NCBI GenBank assembly: GCA_949752735.1
Contig: OX457040.1
Span: 4,195,583-4,259,582 of the forward strand
DNA length: 64,000 nucleotides
Reading direction: 5' to 3'
DNA from: Lumbricus terrestris
Lineage: Eukaryota; Annelida; Clitellata; Crassiclitellata; Lumbricidae
Below, piece by piece: positions 1 through 13,934 of the stretch (position 1 is the first letter of the stretch; every line of letters begins with the position of its first letter). The notes below the pieces were generated by a model that was not told where the DNA came from, made no database searches, and was given only the letters and a program-made list of their open reading frames with translations. The translations under genes and the position numbers were made by a program.

Positions 1-911
1 TAGGTTTTTCGCAAATCAAACGCGTTCCGTCTGGAATTTTTAAAAAAGCAGCTGTAGAGGGTTCATTGGGACACATTTTGAGCTAAAACTTTTGATGATG
101 CCCCCTACCGTTCAAAAGTTACACCGGATATACCCAAGGTACTAGGGGGGGGGGGTGGATACCATCACCCCCTAGAATATCGTCTGTAACTTTTCCGCCC
201 TTTAATATTAAGAGACACAAATTATACCATTCTATAAAGGGAATGTGGGGCTACATTTCCATGCTCACTGAGTTGTCTTTTGACAACCGGAAGTGCTCAA
301 AATAAATTAAAATATATATAAAGGTGTTTTATTTTCATAAAAATGTCATGTTTTTTTCTGTTATAACTTATCCATAATTTATTTTTTAATAGAAATAAAT
401 TATGCCATTCTGTAGAGGGCATTTAGGGCTATTTTCTTATACTAAATAATTAAAAATTTGATGACCGGAAGTGCTCAACATAAATTAAAATGTGTGAAAA
501 TGTTGGGGTTTTTTTACAACGCAAGCCGATATGTGTGCGTAAACGTTTTTCAGCGGCTAAAACATGTTTTTTTTTTGATTGAACATAAAACAGACTTATT
601 ATTAGTTTTTAGAGTTGAATATTGGACTTTATTATATGTAAACTACTTTATAAATCATGTATAAAACACACCGAATATAATATATTCCCTATGCGTAAGT
701 ATACATTTTGTGGAATCGACGGGTACCCATGGTAAAAAATTCATAATTTCGAGGGGCATTCATATTTTCTAAACCTAAATATACAACGTTGTGCAGAAAT
801 GAATGCTGAATCAAATGGTGTATTACAAGTTATGATCTCTCAAACCAAACCCAAAATCCAGCGGGGTGGTAACCCCCCCCCCTTCTTGGTAGTCAGTCTT
901 ACAAAAAAAGC
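1..911. other. AT-rich non-coding stretch, no gene
   Basis: No coding signal is visible. The stretch is AT-rich with short G or C homopolymer runs near 145-160 and 868-882. It is probably the interior of the piggyBac-like relic whose right end lies at 912-930, with its left end outside the window. Confidence 0.4.
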
Positions 912-930
912 TTGGTAGCCTGAGGGTTAA
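912..930. mobile_element. piggyBac-like right terminus (relic)
   Basis: The sequence TTGGTAGCCTGAGGGTTAA ends in TTAA. It matches the right terminus of the complete element at 13,935-15,526, TTGGTAGGATGAGGGTTAA, at nearly all positions. TTAA target duplication and a CCC-starting terminal repeat are piggyBac family traits. The matching left end is not in the window, so the extent of this copy is unknown. Confidence 0.5.
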
Positions 931-1496
931 CGCTAATCAGGGGCGGATCCAGGGGGGCCAATCCGGCCATGGCCCCCATTTTAAATCATCATGGGACGTG
1001 GCTCCCCCCATCCATGGGGGCCCCAAAAAAAATTTCAGGGTGTCAGTCATGCACAGGAGAATTAATGTAAAAGTGTAATTAAAATCTATAATAAAAATAA
1101 TGTATAGATGTAATTAAAATCTAATCTAAGTCTCTCACGCAATTGCATTGTCTTAATGTAAAGCATCGAAATGAAACAATCTTTCAACAGTATCCAACTA
1201 TGATTTATGGCATGCAATGTATGTTATTCGTGTATATATTCGTAGTAAATTGAAAAAACATTACCACCAAAAAATTATAACTAAGTACAACTAACTCTTA
1301 AATACAAATCAAGTTAACACTAACAACAGTGTTTGGGATGTAATTTATTTTTTGCAGATGCCAACAAATTTCATGGCGAAACATGTTAAGTTTTGAGTTT
1401 AGTCTATATGTGCAAGAAAATGCGGTGAATGATAGCACATGTTTACTCCTTGTTTTTATTTATATCATCTTACTAAATATCATTCAGTAGTGGGAA

Positions 1497-1690
1497 GTAT
1501 TTTATTTATTCTAGTCTTAAAAAGTCATCAGTTTTTTAGTAGGAAAATTGAACACCTTTTTGAAGATTTCGGACGGTTCACTAAAACTTCATAAGTTTTT
1601 TTGGGAAGCGAAATTGAACACCTTTTTTAAAATTTCTCACGGAAGAATAAAAAGTCATCGCACTTTTTAGACGAAATATCAGGTGTATCG
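1497..1690. repeat. Partial minisatellite (about 60-65 bp units)
   Basis: About three degenerate units contain GAACACCTTTTT, a TTTC-CGGA segment and AAAAAGTCATC. They are the same type as the larger array at 2,228-2,641. Confidence 0.6.
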
Positions 1691-2227
1691 ATTCATTAAA
1701 CTGATAACTGAAGGTTGTATCTTGTGAATAAACAGTTTGTGTCATAGTAACTGTTATACATGGCATTTGTATCTTAGGTAAATATTAACATTAATATTAC
1801 TATAATTATTTAATTGATGTTTCAAATGTGCAGGTTGCTTTTGTACAAGAAACATTACATTAAATATTATTGTTATTGATGCACTTATATAAGATAATGA
1901 ACTTTTGTAACAAAAACTGTTTACATTGGTTACTAATGTAAATTAGATGTAAGAGACAATCAAATTACAATTATACTGTCTAATGTTGAGATATGTGACC
2001 CCTTTATCATAATGTGTCAAACTATTGTCAGATGAACTACTTTATGTTGTCAAAATATTGAATGTCATTGAAATTGTAAAGTTCCGTTTAGACACCTCGT
2101 TGGTGTTGTTTATATTCTATAAGTTTATTTTTACTGCTCTGTACACTTATATTGTATTGTCGTCAACGACCTTTGTTGTCATACGATGACGTTAAACTTT
2201 GGAATAATAATAAAAAAATAATAATAA

Positions 2228-2641
2228 GACGAAATGTTAAACACCTTTTTTAAGATTTCTCACGGATGACTACAAAAAGTCATCAGTTTTATGGATTCTA
2301 AATTAAACACCTTTTTTGAAAATTTCGCACGGAAGACAAAAATGTCATCACTCTTTTTAGACGAAAAATTAAACACCTTTTTTAAGATTTCGCACGGGTG
2401 ACTACAAAAAGTCATCAGTTTTTTGGGATGCTACATTAAACACCTTTTTTTGAAAATTTCGCACGGAAGACTAAAAAGTCATCACTCTTTTTAGACGAAA
2501 AATTAAACACCTTTTTTAAGATTTCACACGGATGATCAAAAATGTCATCAGTTGTTTGGGAAGGAAAATTGAATACCTTTTTGAAGATTTTCAGCGGATT
2601 ACTTAAAAAAGAACATCTAGTTTTTGGGAAAGAAGTTTTCA
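2228..2641. repeat. Minisatellite, about 64-bp unit, six to seven copies
   Basis: Each unit contains TTAAACACCTTTTTT, then a GATTTCGCACGGA-like block, then AAAAAGTCATCA and TTTTTAGACG. Alternate units are more alike, which suggests a dimer of about 130 bp. The GTCATC blocks next to A or T runs are shared with the interiors of MITEs at 18,134, 52,741 and 54,000. Confidence 0.7.
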
Positions 2642-3014
2642 AGTATAAAGTCTATATTTATTGAGACCTTATGGCACTCTTATAAGCACTGAAAAGTACA
2701 GCTATTTTGTTAAGATAACAGCTTAAAATGCTACCATTGCAATGTGAAAATTCAAAAAGTTTCTGGTGGGGAGGGTCATACCCCCTCCCCACACCCCTTT
2801 CCTACCACTCTCGGCGCTGCATGCCTCATGATTGTCTTCAGACGGTCAATTATCTACCCCTCCGGAAACCTCAATCCCCCAGAAGTGGGGGCTAAATTAA
2901 ACTCTGGTTTCGCCCCAAAACGACTAAAATAGTTAAATTTTTCGACCGCAGCCCAAAAAATGTTTGGTCCCCCTCTTCGAAACGTTCTGGATCCGCCACT
3001 GGCAGAGTGCGACC

Positions 3015-3545
3015 AGTGGCGGAGTTGGTTGCTCAGGCGGAATCGGGCGGTGGGTTGGGAGTGGGGCCGTGATGGGCAAAACCTCGATATTCACCGGTCA
3101 ACGCCGGGTACCCCAGAGGGATGGAGCTGGTTGGGCACCCCACTCCGCAGGGGCGTGTTGCAGCTAGGTGAAAATAAAAAAAAACGAAAATTCCATGGCA
3201 ACGTTGGTTTACCCAAGCTAGCTATGATAATGTGAAGAAAAAACCATTTGAAACAGATGCAAACAAATTTTCTGCGCTGTGTTTACTTAAATTGTCGTTA
3301 AAATCTGCGTCCATCGTACCGTTTTACTCCGCAACAAGCCCACGATACTACCCGTCATACAGCTTGATGTCGACCAGGAGCGTCTCTGGGTAGGTACCTT
3401 GAAGGGGCGCTATATAAATCTGCTTGTTTGATGAAGGAGGGAGACTCCAATCATCTGTGCCATGAAAAATAGTTGTGAAGCTTACATGCTACTACCGAAC
3501 GATCGATTTGTCAAGACTATCTTTTAGACACCTGTTAAATAAAGT
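3015..3545 (+). repeat. Dispersed repeat family A, copy 1
   Basis: This copy aligns with 15,845-16,325, with part of 16,480-16,760, and with the two flanks of the giant palindrome. Shared landmarks are GGTTGGGCACCCCACT, CCATGGCAACGTTGG at 3,193, GTTAAAATCTGC, CCGTTTTACTCCGC and GACACCTGTTAAATAAA at the end. It holds a single AACGTT at 3,200-3,205 where the palindrome copy has a duplicated AACGTC, so it serves as an empty site. A GGGCGCTATATAAATC retroposon-tail motif lies at about 3,405. No coding function is seen. Confidence 0.75.
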
Positions 3546-3657
3546 AATCCTTTACTATAAGTAGTACGAGATACAATTGGTTCTTAGAGTATTTCGTGTA
3601 ACTTTTTGGTCTTAACAGTAATTGATGTTTATGGGATGACGTCAAACTGTGCAATAA

Positions 3658-6433
<2,776 letters not shown>

Positions 6434-6456
6434 GAAAACTTGTTAATGTTATACAT

Positions 6457-6734
<278 letters not shown>

Positions 6735-6774
6735 GCTTTTAGAGTGTAATAATTGATGTTTCAGCTTATCAACG

Positions 6775-6967
6775 TTCTTTGGCTCAGGAACTTTTTAAAC
6801 GCTAAGAGATAAGATTTTCCGTAAGTTCTCAATAGGAGAGAGGTCCGGAGAGTTGGGTGGCCAATCCTTCGGCTTTATGTGTGACGGGAGGTTGTCGTCT
6901 AGCCACTTTGTCGTCGCCTCCAACGTGCGTGGAGATCGATAGAAGTTGGGACACTTCAGACGCTGAT
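6775..6967 (-). pseudogene. Tc1-type transposase C-terminal relic
   Basis: The minus strand encodes a stretch of about 50 residues with TTKWLDDNLPSHIKPKDWPP followed at once by NSPDLSPIENLRKIL. The NSPDL-PIE signature carries the third catalytic residue (Glu) of Tc1-class DD34E transposases of the IS630-Tc1-mariner superfamily. No first or second Asp region, no start codon and no terminal repeats are found, so this is a short dead fragment. It lies just beyond the (AAT)n tract. Confidence 0.7.
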
Positions 6968-7580
6968 ACAGTCTATGCCGGATGGAGTCAGTGCTGTCAT
7001 TAAGCAGGAAGGAGATAATGTACGCTCACAGCCTATGGATGTCTGTATGTCCTAAGATCTAGGAAACAACAGTGTCTTGTCAAGCTTGTGTACGAGGCTA
7101 AGCCTTCACATTTTCGTTACTAGGCCTATGTTAATTTGATGAACGCAGTTTTTTCAGCAAAAACTGGTCGTCTTTTTATTGCTTTATAATTAGTGGCCCA
7201 AACGGACCGTGTCATAATCAAATTTGTACCAGAAAAACTCTGCGGAAAGCGAGGTAAAAAGCCGTGGTTAAATCGCTAGCAACAGAAACTGATGTTAGGC
7301 GTGGGCCTATAGATCTCGTGATACGCAATTGATCATGCCGTTTGAAAATTTCTTCAATTACAGTTTCATGCAATGGTATCATTGTGTTGTACTTTTGTAA
7401 TCAGATCCCGTTCGTAAGACACCTTTAAAACGTTGTAAATCCTACTTATATAAATACGACGAGTTTATTTTGGGGTAACTTTGAAACTTCTGTCCGATTT
7501 TAATATTAAACTTTTCGAAGCTTCGTATTTTAAATGTTGGAGATTTGCTGCAACGTCTGCGCTCCCTTTATAACTCAGCT
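6968..7580. other. Non-coding, nothing recognised
   Basis: No coding frame, clear repeat or structured RNA is seen here. Confidence 0.4.
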
Positions 7581-7584
7581 GAAA

Positions 7585-7680
7585 CGAGTACACTGATCCA
7601 CATTGTCGGTGGAAGGCCGAGACGGCGAGGGAGAGCACTGGCCATTCGCCCTCGTCCGCATGGCTAGTTTACCGCGAATC
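7585..7680 (+). repeat. Dispersed repeat family C, copy 1
   Basis: It shares CATTGTCGGTGG, CGAGACGGCGAGGGAGAG and CACTGGCCATTCGCC with copies near 9,455, 11,035, 22,545 and 29,135. The 29-kb copy has a tRNA-like head upstream, so the family may be SINE-derived. Confidence 0.5.
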
Positions 7681-7687
7681 CAGGGAA

Positions 7688-7800
7688 AGTAATTGATTGA
7701 TTGATTAATTGATTGATTAATTAATTGATTGGTTGATTGGTTGATTGATTGACTGACTGACTGACTGATCGAATTATTGATTGAGTAATTGATTGATGAA
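7688..7800. repeat. (TTGA)n and (CTGA)n microsatellite
   Basis: TTGA units dominate, with some TTAA and CTGA variants. TGATTGATTGA tails also occur at the end of the LINE at 53.7 kb and at 24.79 kb, so this may be a retroposon tail. Confidence 0.85.
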
Positions 7801-7917
7801 AGATGAGTAAGTATTATTCATCGTATTTGAGGAATTTAGCGTTTTATGAGTTTTATGAAGGGATAGACCCAGCTTTGACGGGGGCTTATGAGTTACGACA
7901 ACAGAGAATAATTTATT

Positions 7918-8005
7918 TGGATGGATCCGATTTGACCAGGATCTATGACAACAGAGGCCGTTATCCTGGGCAGAAATTTGCTTGGCGTATTACAGCAATT
8001 AATAG
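7918..8005 (+). repeat. Dispersed repeat family B, copy 1
   Basis: Core motifs are GGATGGATCCGATTTGACCA, TATGACAACAGAGGCCGTTA and CAGAAATTTGC. Near-identical copies lie at 28,876 and 29,607, with diverged or inverted copies at 9,268, 10,680, 21,100 and 25,505. No coding role is seen. Confidence 0.75.
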
Positions 8006-8009
8006 CTTT

Positions 8010-9440
8010 CACTATTTAGTTATATATAATTTATATTATTATTATTATTCATAAGTTTAACGTCGTCCTATGATATTAATGGCCGTTGACGACAATACAG
8101 AAAATATACAATGCAATGAAAACAAATTTCTAGTGTCCTAGAAATTTATATGGCGTAACAAAGCTCTTTTTATGAGTGCAGATTCTACTTATTAGAGGTT
8201 TTTAAATTTAGCCTTGCTATAATCTCTAATACAACTTCCTTTTTCAGAGGGAGTTTGCAGTATGATTTCGAAAAATTTGCTTTCTTGAAAATTTCGCCGA
8301 AACGCAACTTTTCGATTGCTCCTATTCTCATAACGGAACGCAAAGCGTTTGAATGAATTGAACATTGGTTGGCTGATAATGATTTTCAACGATAATTTTA
8401 TATATTTAAGAAAGCTGACTAAATGATATCGTCTTTGTATCTTTTGAATGGCGCACCCTGCCTTGGGACCGCGATCCATCCGCTAGCAAACGTACAATGG
8501 GGCACAAAAGCATCATAGTAATGCATGTAGGTAATAATTTTTATAGAATGTAGCCTTCAAGTTAAATCACAAGCTGAATGAAATTGTCAAAACTCTACCG
8601 TCAAGCAAGTCATCTATATCAGCAATCTGGTGATAAATCCTTTTCCAATCAGCGAATTACTGCGTGACATCTCATGGATATGTAAACGATATCGAAGAGA
8701 AGATCCATTTCTTTATGTGAACGAGACCTAAGGGAATATCTATTTACTCGTTCTGAAGGAAGAAAATCATGGTTTGCTAATTATAACGATGGTGTCTCAT
8801 TAAGAAAGACGACGGTTGAGTTACCGTAGACCTACGCCATCATATTATTGAACTTCTGCGGTTGGCATTACCAAAGTTCTGATGATAATTATTATGTTGT
8901 AATGCAGAAGCAGTTTTCTGACGACATTTTGTCTTGGCTTCTATGATCTTGTGTCGATTGTAATGCCAGGTCAATTATACCAGTAAGGAGTTACCTAAAA
9001 ACTATACTCAGTCTGTGCTTATTATGACGTTACAATATCACGTAACAAAGGTGTTCAATTAGCGCTTTTTATATCGGCTACAACTTCATTCGTTCATTTA
9101 TGGAATTTATATAGCGCCTCTTCAAGATACCTTATCTGAGTCGCTTTCGGTCTAACTGCAGGTCATGTCACCTTACGTTGCAATAATTATTCACACGTTC
9201 TATCAATCCACACAGGAGTAGATTTGACAGTTATATATTGAGTACTTTGACCTGCACTGTCGGTGTAATGATTTGACCAGGGTCTATGACAACAAAGGAG
9301 TATGGTGCAGTGTGTGCCTATTATAACATTACAAAATGACTTAGCAAAGGTGGTGAGTTCATGCATTTTATTTCAGGCTCAGTTTCCACCTTTCAACAAC
9401 AACTGCAGCTTACGTCACATTGTGTGGCAATTATTACTTA
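8010..9440. other. Degenerate modular repeats, no gene
   Basis: The stretch holds scattered copies of AAAGGTGTTTAA-like motifs (near 8,190 and 9,047), a TTAACGTCGTCCTATG block at 8,055, a GGAATTTATATAGCGCCTC retroposon-tail motif at 9,102 and a family B fragment at 9,268. No coding frame is convincing. Confidence 0.45.
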
Positions 9441-9454
9441 CAATCATGTTTTAT

Positions 9455-9560
9455 TAAGCCCCACATGCGCTGTCGGTGGGAGGACGAAAGGTCGAATGCT
9501 GGTACTGATCACCCTCATATGATATGCCGAGGCTAAGAAAATGAAGACTCTGAAGCTTCA
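9455..9560 (+). repeat. Dispersed repeat family C, copy 2
   Basis: It has GCGCTGTCGGTGGGAGGACG and then GCCGAGGCTAAGAAAATGAAG. The second block recurs as GCCGAGGCTGCGAAAATGAAG near 11,140. Confidence 0.5.
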
Positions 9561-9819
9561 TATCCAATTATCCATGTCACACTCATGACCAGCTTAATTA
9601 AATGCTCGTCTTCTTTGCATTGCTCACACAACATTCGGACGACTTGTTGGCTTATTTTCATTGAATAATTGCTATTGTTTTACAATTAATTAGCATACGA
9701 CTGATGACTAATTAAATTCGATCTCCTACTTTAAACAATCTGGGAAGATTGAAGAGATTTGAGACAGAGACAGACAAACAGACTTCTTACAACGACTGAC
9801 AGCGTTAGAAATATGATAA

Positions 9820-10005
9820 AACTGCACCATAAGGTGCAGTCAATCAAGTTGCAGGGGATACTTTCTGAAGGAGGATGCTTTCGTACGACTCGTGGGGGAT
9901 ACGTTTGCACGACGGGGGATAGTCCCTCCCGTTCAGATTCATCCGGCCGGATACTCTATTTCGCAAAGAGGATACGATTAATACGGGGATACTCTATTTC
10001 GTGAC
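9820..10005. repeat. Short repeats of GGGGATAC, plus a small hairpin
   Basis: ACTGCACC and GGTGCAGT form an 8-bp inverted repeat near 9,822-9,841. GGGGATAC and GGATAC(T/G) recur about six times between 9,855 and 10,000. Nothing indicates a gene. Confidence 0.4.
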
Positions 10006-10319
10006 ACCGGTCTTTTTTGGTTAGAAGCGTAAATATATTGGAGTCGCTTGGTGTAGAAGGTAAACGTTGCTGTTGCTAAGTTTAAACTTTTATGTCATTT
10101 GATAACTTGTAAAACGGTGTCTAATTTCACCACTTTCTTGAACTTCGCATTGTTTAGCGACATCTTACGATCAAACGAGATGTTAGCGTCAGATCACTTA
10201 GCATAGCATTTCAGATTGTGCTGAATAATGTTGACAGTCTATAAGCAATTGTTTGGCATATGGTAAGACGTTGTGTCATCCGCTAGAAAGGCAAACGAAT
10301 GGGTCATGAAACAGTGTTT

Positions 10320-10510
10320 GATCTAGTACCTCTGCTTTGGGGCAGGGGAATACGGTTTTTTTTCGGTGGGGGTGGAGAAAAAGTCCGTTTTCGCCGAAAA
10401 TTTTGGGTGAACGGCTTCCGAAACATGCAACGGTAAAATTTCTGGCGACCTTTTATCGTCTTGTGGTCAAAAATCTCAGAAAAATAATTATACCATTTTC
10501 GCACCTAGAA
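10320..10510. repeat. Degenerate MITE-like interior
   Basis: It contains TTTTCGCCGAAAATTTTGGG, a CTGGCGACCTTTTATCGTC block and GTCAAAAATCTCAG. These resemble the internal minisatellite of the hAT MITEs at 18,134 and 54,000. Ends and target duplication could not be defined. Confidence 0.35.
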
Positions 10511-10679
10511 TAGCCGATGACCCTTTTATAAAGCTGGAACAAGACTTGTAGCTAAATGCGCAATTTAGACACCTTTGTTAAGAAATATCATGCACTACAA
10601 AAAACCTTGACTACACAATAATTATGCCAAACAATTTTCTTCAAGGCCAATGCCAAAATTGTTGTTCATAAGTGCAGTA

Positions 10680-10820
10680 ATACGCCGAACAAATTTCTGT
10701 CCAGGGTTACGACTTCTGTTGTCATAGACCCTGGTCAAATCGGATCCATTCAATTCCAGTTCAAGGCCAACTACCTCTGTTGTCATGGACCCTCGTCAAA
10801 TCTGAATCCATTCATGTTCT
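10680..10820 (-). repeat. Repeat family B, two adjacent inverted copies
   Basis: Reverse-complement family B motifs occur twice: CTGTTGTCATAGACCCTGG with CGGATCCATT, and again CTGTTGTCATGGACCCTCG with TGAATCCATT. The two copies are about 65 bp apart. Confidence 0.65.
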
Positions 10821-11034
10821 ACATTGAATCCACATGAAGATGCTAGAGTGCAGAAACGTTTTTGAGAAATCGGTTACTTATATAAAGACATTCTGAAATT
10901 CTTAATTCTTTGGCGCAAAGGTAATGCTTGAAATTTCAATTTCGAAGGTAATGATTGAAATTTCAAATTTGAATGTAGCCTAATGATTGAAATGTAAAAT
11001 TCGAATGTAGGCCTACTAGGACAGCCACACGATG

Positions 11035-11170
11035 GTTAGAGGGTTTCTTCCCCGCCTGCTCCCAGAGACATGAGTACGATGGCATAGAGTGCTGCAGGTG
11101 GTAGGACGCGGGAGTTGGACTGGCCACTCGCCTCCATTTGCCGAGGCTGCGAAAATGAAGTCGCAATTGT
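11035..11170 (+). repeat. Dispersed repeat family C, copy 3
   Basis: It shares GGTGGTAGGACG, GGACTGGCCACTCGCC and GCCGAGGCTGCGAAAATGAAG with the copies near 7,585 and 9,455. Confidence 0.45.
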
Positions 11171-11628
11171 TTCATACGCATTGGTGCTTCGGGGCTATAA
11201 TAATATTGCTTAAGGCATTGCTCTTATTGTTATTGATCGTGGCACAGAATATTTGAACCACTGGACATAAATATTTTGTTTGGCAAAATTATACTTGCTG
11301 TAGAACGATGTTGCATTTACATGTAAGCTGTTTCGTAAGTTAAACCTGTTATTGGTTTTGAGACTTCTTATTAGAGGTGTTTACTTTTAGCATCGTGATA
11401 ATTTCTCGTTTAACTTTCAGTCTTTCAGAAATAGTTTTCTTTCTTCATTCCAAAGAAGGTCGAACAATTCGTTTTTTCGTGCTAAACCGAAATAGCAATT
11501 TAATTCGCTGCAATAATATTTAAAGATTATTTTAGCCTAATGACGCATCTCATTGAAGATATTTTATTCCAATATTAATTTGACGTTGATCAATTGTTAA
11601 TTACATTTCAAGCCGAATAGAGTCGATG

Positions 11629-12202
11629 GGTATCCGGTCAGTACCGTGCACACAATACCGCGAATCACAAGACCGCGCACGATCATTACCGCGCACGATC
11701 ATTACCGCGCACGATGATAATCGCATACAAGCATTTCAACATGCATCCAGCTTCTATGTCAGATCTAAAAATACCATCATCCAACTTCTATTTAAGCGGT
11801 GTCACGACAATTGTTCTACAGACAACTCGTCAAACGACAACTGGTCTACAGATAACTGGTCCAGCGCTTGAGAAATGGAAGCTGGATTAAATTATTTTAG
11901 AGGTGAAATAGAAGCTGGATTGATGAAAATAACGCATGAGAAATAGAAGCTGGATGAAGGTATTTTTATATATGAAATAGAAGCTGGATTGATGAAAATA
12001 ACGCATGAGAAATAGAAGCTGGATGAAGGTATTTTTATATATGAAATAGAAGCTGGATGCATGTTGAAATACTTGTATGCGGTTATCATCGTGCGCGGTA
12101 ATGATCGTGCGCGGTAATGATCGTGCGCGGTCTTGTGAATCGCGGTATTGTGTGCGCGGTATCGGGTGCGCGGTATCGTGTGCGCGGTATCGATAGTAAA
12201 CC
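11629..12202. mobile_element. Foldback-type element, 574 bp, 9-bp TSD GAGTCGATG
   Basis: The exact direct repeat GAGTCGATG flanks the unit at 11,620-11,628 and 12,203-12,211. The termini begin GGTATCCGGTCAGTACCG on the left and, in reverse complement, GGTTTACTATCGATACCG on the right. They continue into inverted blocks made of ACCGCGCACGATCATT-like 16-bp units, then AACATGCATCCAGCTTCTAT. The right arm has extra CGCGGTATCG units. The middle holds tandem CAGCTTCTATTT and CAACTGGTCTACAGA-like repeats. A 9-bp duplication and tandem-repeat arms suggest a Mutator-like or foldback origin. No transposase is present. Confidence 0.82.
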
Positions 12203-12211
12203 GAGTCGATG

Positions 12212-13930
12212 CCATCAACGCAACTGTACAGTGCATCGCCACATTGCGAATAATCATCAGTGAGTTTTTCTATTATTTATGATTGGAGTCGCCCTCCTCC
12301 TTTATCCAGGCTTGGGAGTGGTACCGTCAGAAAATAAACACTGACGGAGTTTCGCGTCGCCCTCCTGCTGTGTACATTATTGGAACTTGCATTTTCAATG
12401 AACGGATAGTACTGTTATAGTTTAGAGCGCAGCAGAAATTGTTTTCGGTGTCTGACGACATCTTGCGACTAGTAAGGTCGTTGGAGTAAACCTAGCTTCA
12501 AGTAAAATTCAGAAGGCAGCTTATAACATTTAAAATGTAGGCTACAATTCAAGACTATTAAGGTATTGCAATACTTATTAACAAAGGTGTTTGTTCACAC
12601 TTTTCAACCTTTTAAGATTTCCACATTTTAACGACAAATTGAGGCAAAATACAGTTGGCATAAAACTTTTTTCAAGTATTTTCTTCCACGCACGGCACTG
12701 TACATCGCAAGTACCTGCAAACAAAAAAGTCAAAGCATTTACATACAAGACTAGATATGAAATGAGTTGCTGCATCAAAGGCCATGCAGCGTCAAACCAA
12801 TGCAGAAACCCTATCGGCGATCCTCTGTTGAATTGGAAGTCAGTGGAGTACATTCTGCATGCGGTCCTGATGTGACCAATTTTAGAGATATGATCAATAA
12901 TAAGACGTGACCAAATGCGCCGAACCTAGTGAAGATCTGAACATAGAGGGCTCTGTACAATAGTCAATGCATGGGGCCACAAAGGCAAGGACACGAGTGG
13001 TCACATCGGTTGGGGGTCAGAGATCGAAATACCACTCTAAGCTGACGTAGTTGGTTATAGCAAATACGATGAAGTAGAGATTGATTAGAAGTCAATACAG
13101 TTTGACGACATCTCGCGGTCGACAGAGACAATGACATCGAAGCTACAGAACATTTCCTCTCGAATTAGTTTTTCAATTCAGTTCGATGTTGTCAAAACGA
13201 TTTACTGGCATTCACCCCAATTAGATATCTTTCGCAATCTCATCCACCTGCCGACTTCATCATCTTCTCTTTAGACGAGGGGTGCCAGGTGGCGCATTAG
13301 ATGTCACAATGACGTGGAGACGGAGAGGAACCGAGATCGAATCCCTGAGCCCCTGTAGGATCGCTCCACGTCGTTCTTTGTAGGTTTCTATTAGCAGACA
13401 CTTATATTAACAACAAAAGTTGCACTCTCAATATCTTTAGTTTTAGTACATTTTTTACTTATGGATTTTAAATCGCCTTGAAACGCAACAAAAGTGACAG
13501 GGCAATAATGATGGTTCTTCATGATGCACCTTGGCATCTGGTGACAGTAAGAGAACTAAGACAAGCAGTTTGTCTAACCAGCCATTCAATGATGACTGGT
13601 TTCAGGATTTAGATTTGAAACAAATTATTGTTAGTATGTAAGATAATTAGCGAACGGAACCAATTATTAACAATTTAACATAGGCCTACATTTATTTCTG
13701 GATTGATTACACATAATTTCATAAACATTATAATTTATCGGATAAAATTACTTCTTTTGGAATAAAATAGGTGACAATGTCATAGTCCATAATAATTTGT
13801 TAACTTTGCTTTTATTGGCTTTTTCGAAGACCCCATCTTGGCATTTCCTGAAATATGGAGCGCTATAACTGATTATAACTCTTTGCACAAGCAATTCAAA
13901 CGGACGCAACAAATAAAGATAATTATATAA
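12212..13930. other. Degenerate repeats, no gene
   Basis: It contains a CGCCCTCCTCC...CTTGGGAGTGG module (12,290), a GACGACATCTTGCGACTAG module (12,453) and a GACGACATCTCGCGGTCG module (13,100), all seen elsewhere in the window. No coding frame is supported. Confidence 0.4.
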
Positions 13931-13934
13931 TTAA

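Larger units (their letters stand above)
938..3001. mobile_element. Non-autonomous hAT-like element, about 2.06 kb
   Basis: The left end reads CAGGGGCGGATCCAGG. The right end, reverse complemented, reads CAGTGGCGGATCCAGAACG, so the first 15 or so bases match with one difference. This is a classic hAT-type terminal inverted repeat. The 8-bp flanks (ACGCTAAT left, GCAGAGTG right) do not match, so the target duplication is missing or the two ends belong to different copies. No transposase frame is present. The interior carries a minisatellite around 1,500-1,690 and 2,228-2,641. Confidence 0.5.

Noticed and set aside
938..3001. Proven hAT insertion
   Set aside because: The terminal repeats match but the 8-bp flanks ACGCTAAT and GCAGAGTG do not, so the boundaries are kept only as probable.
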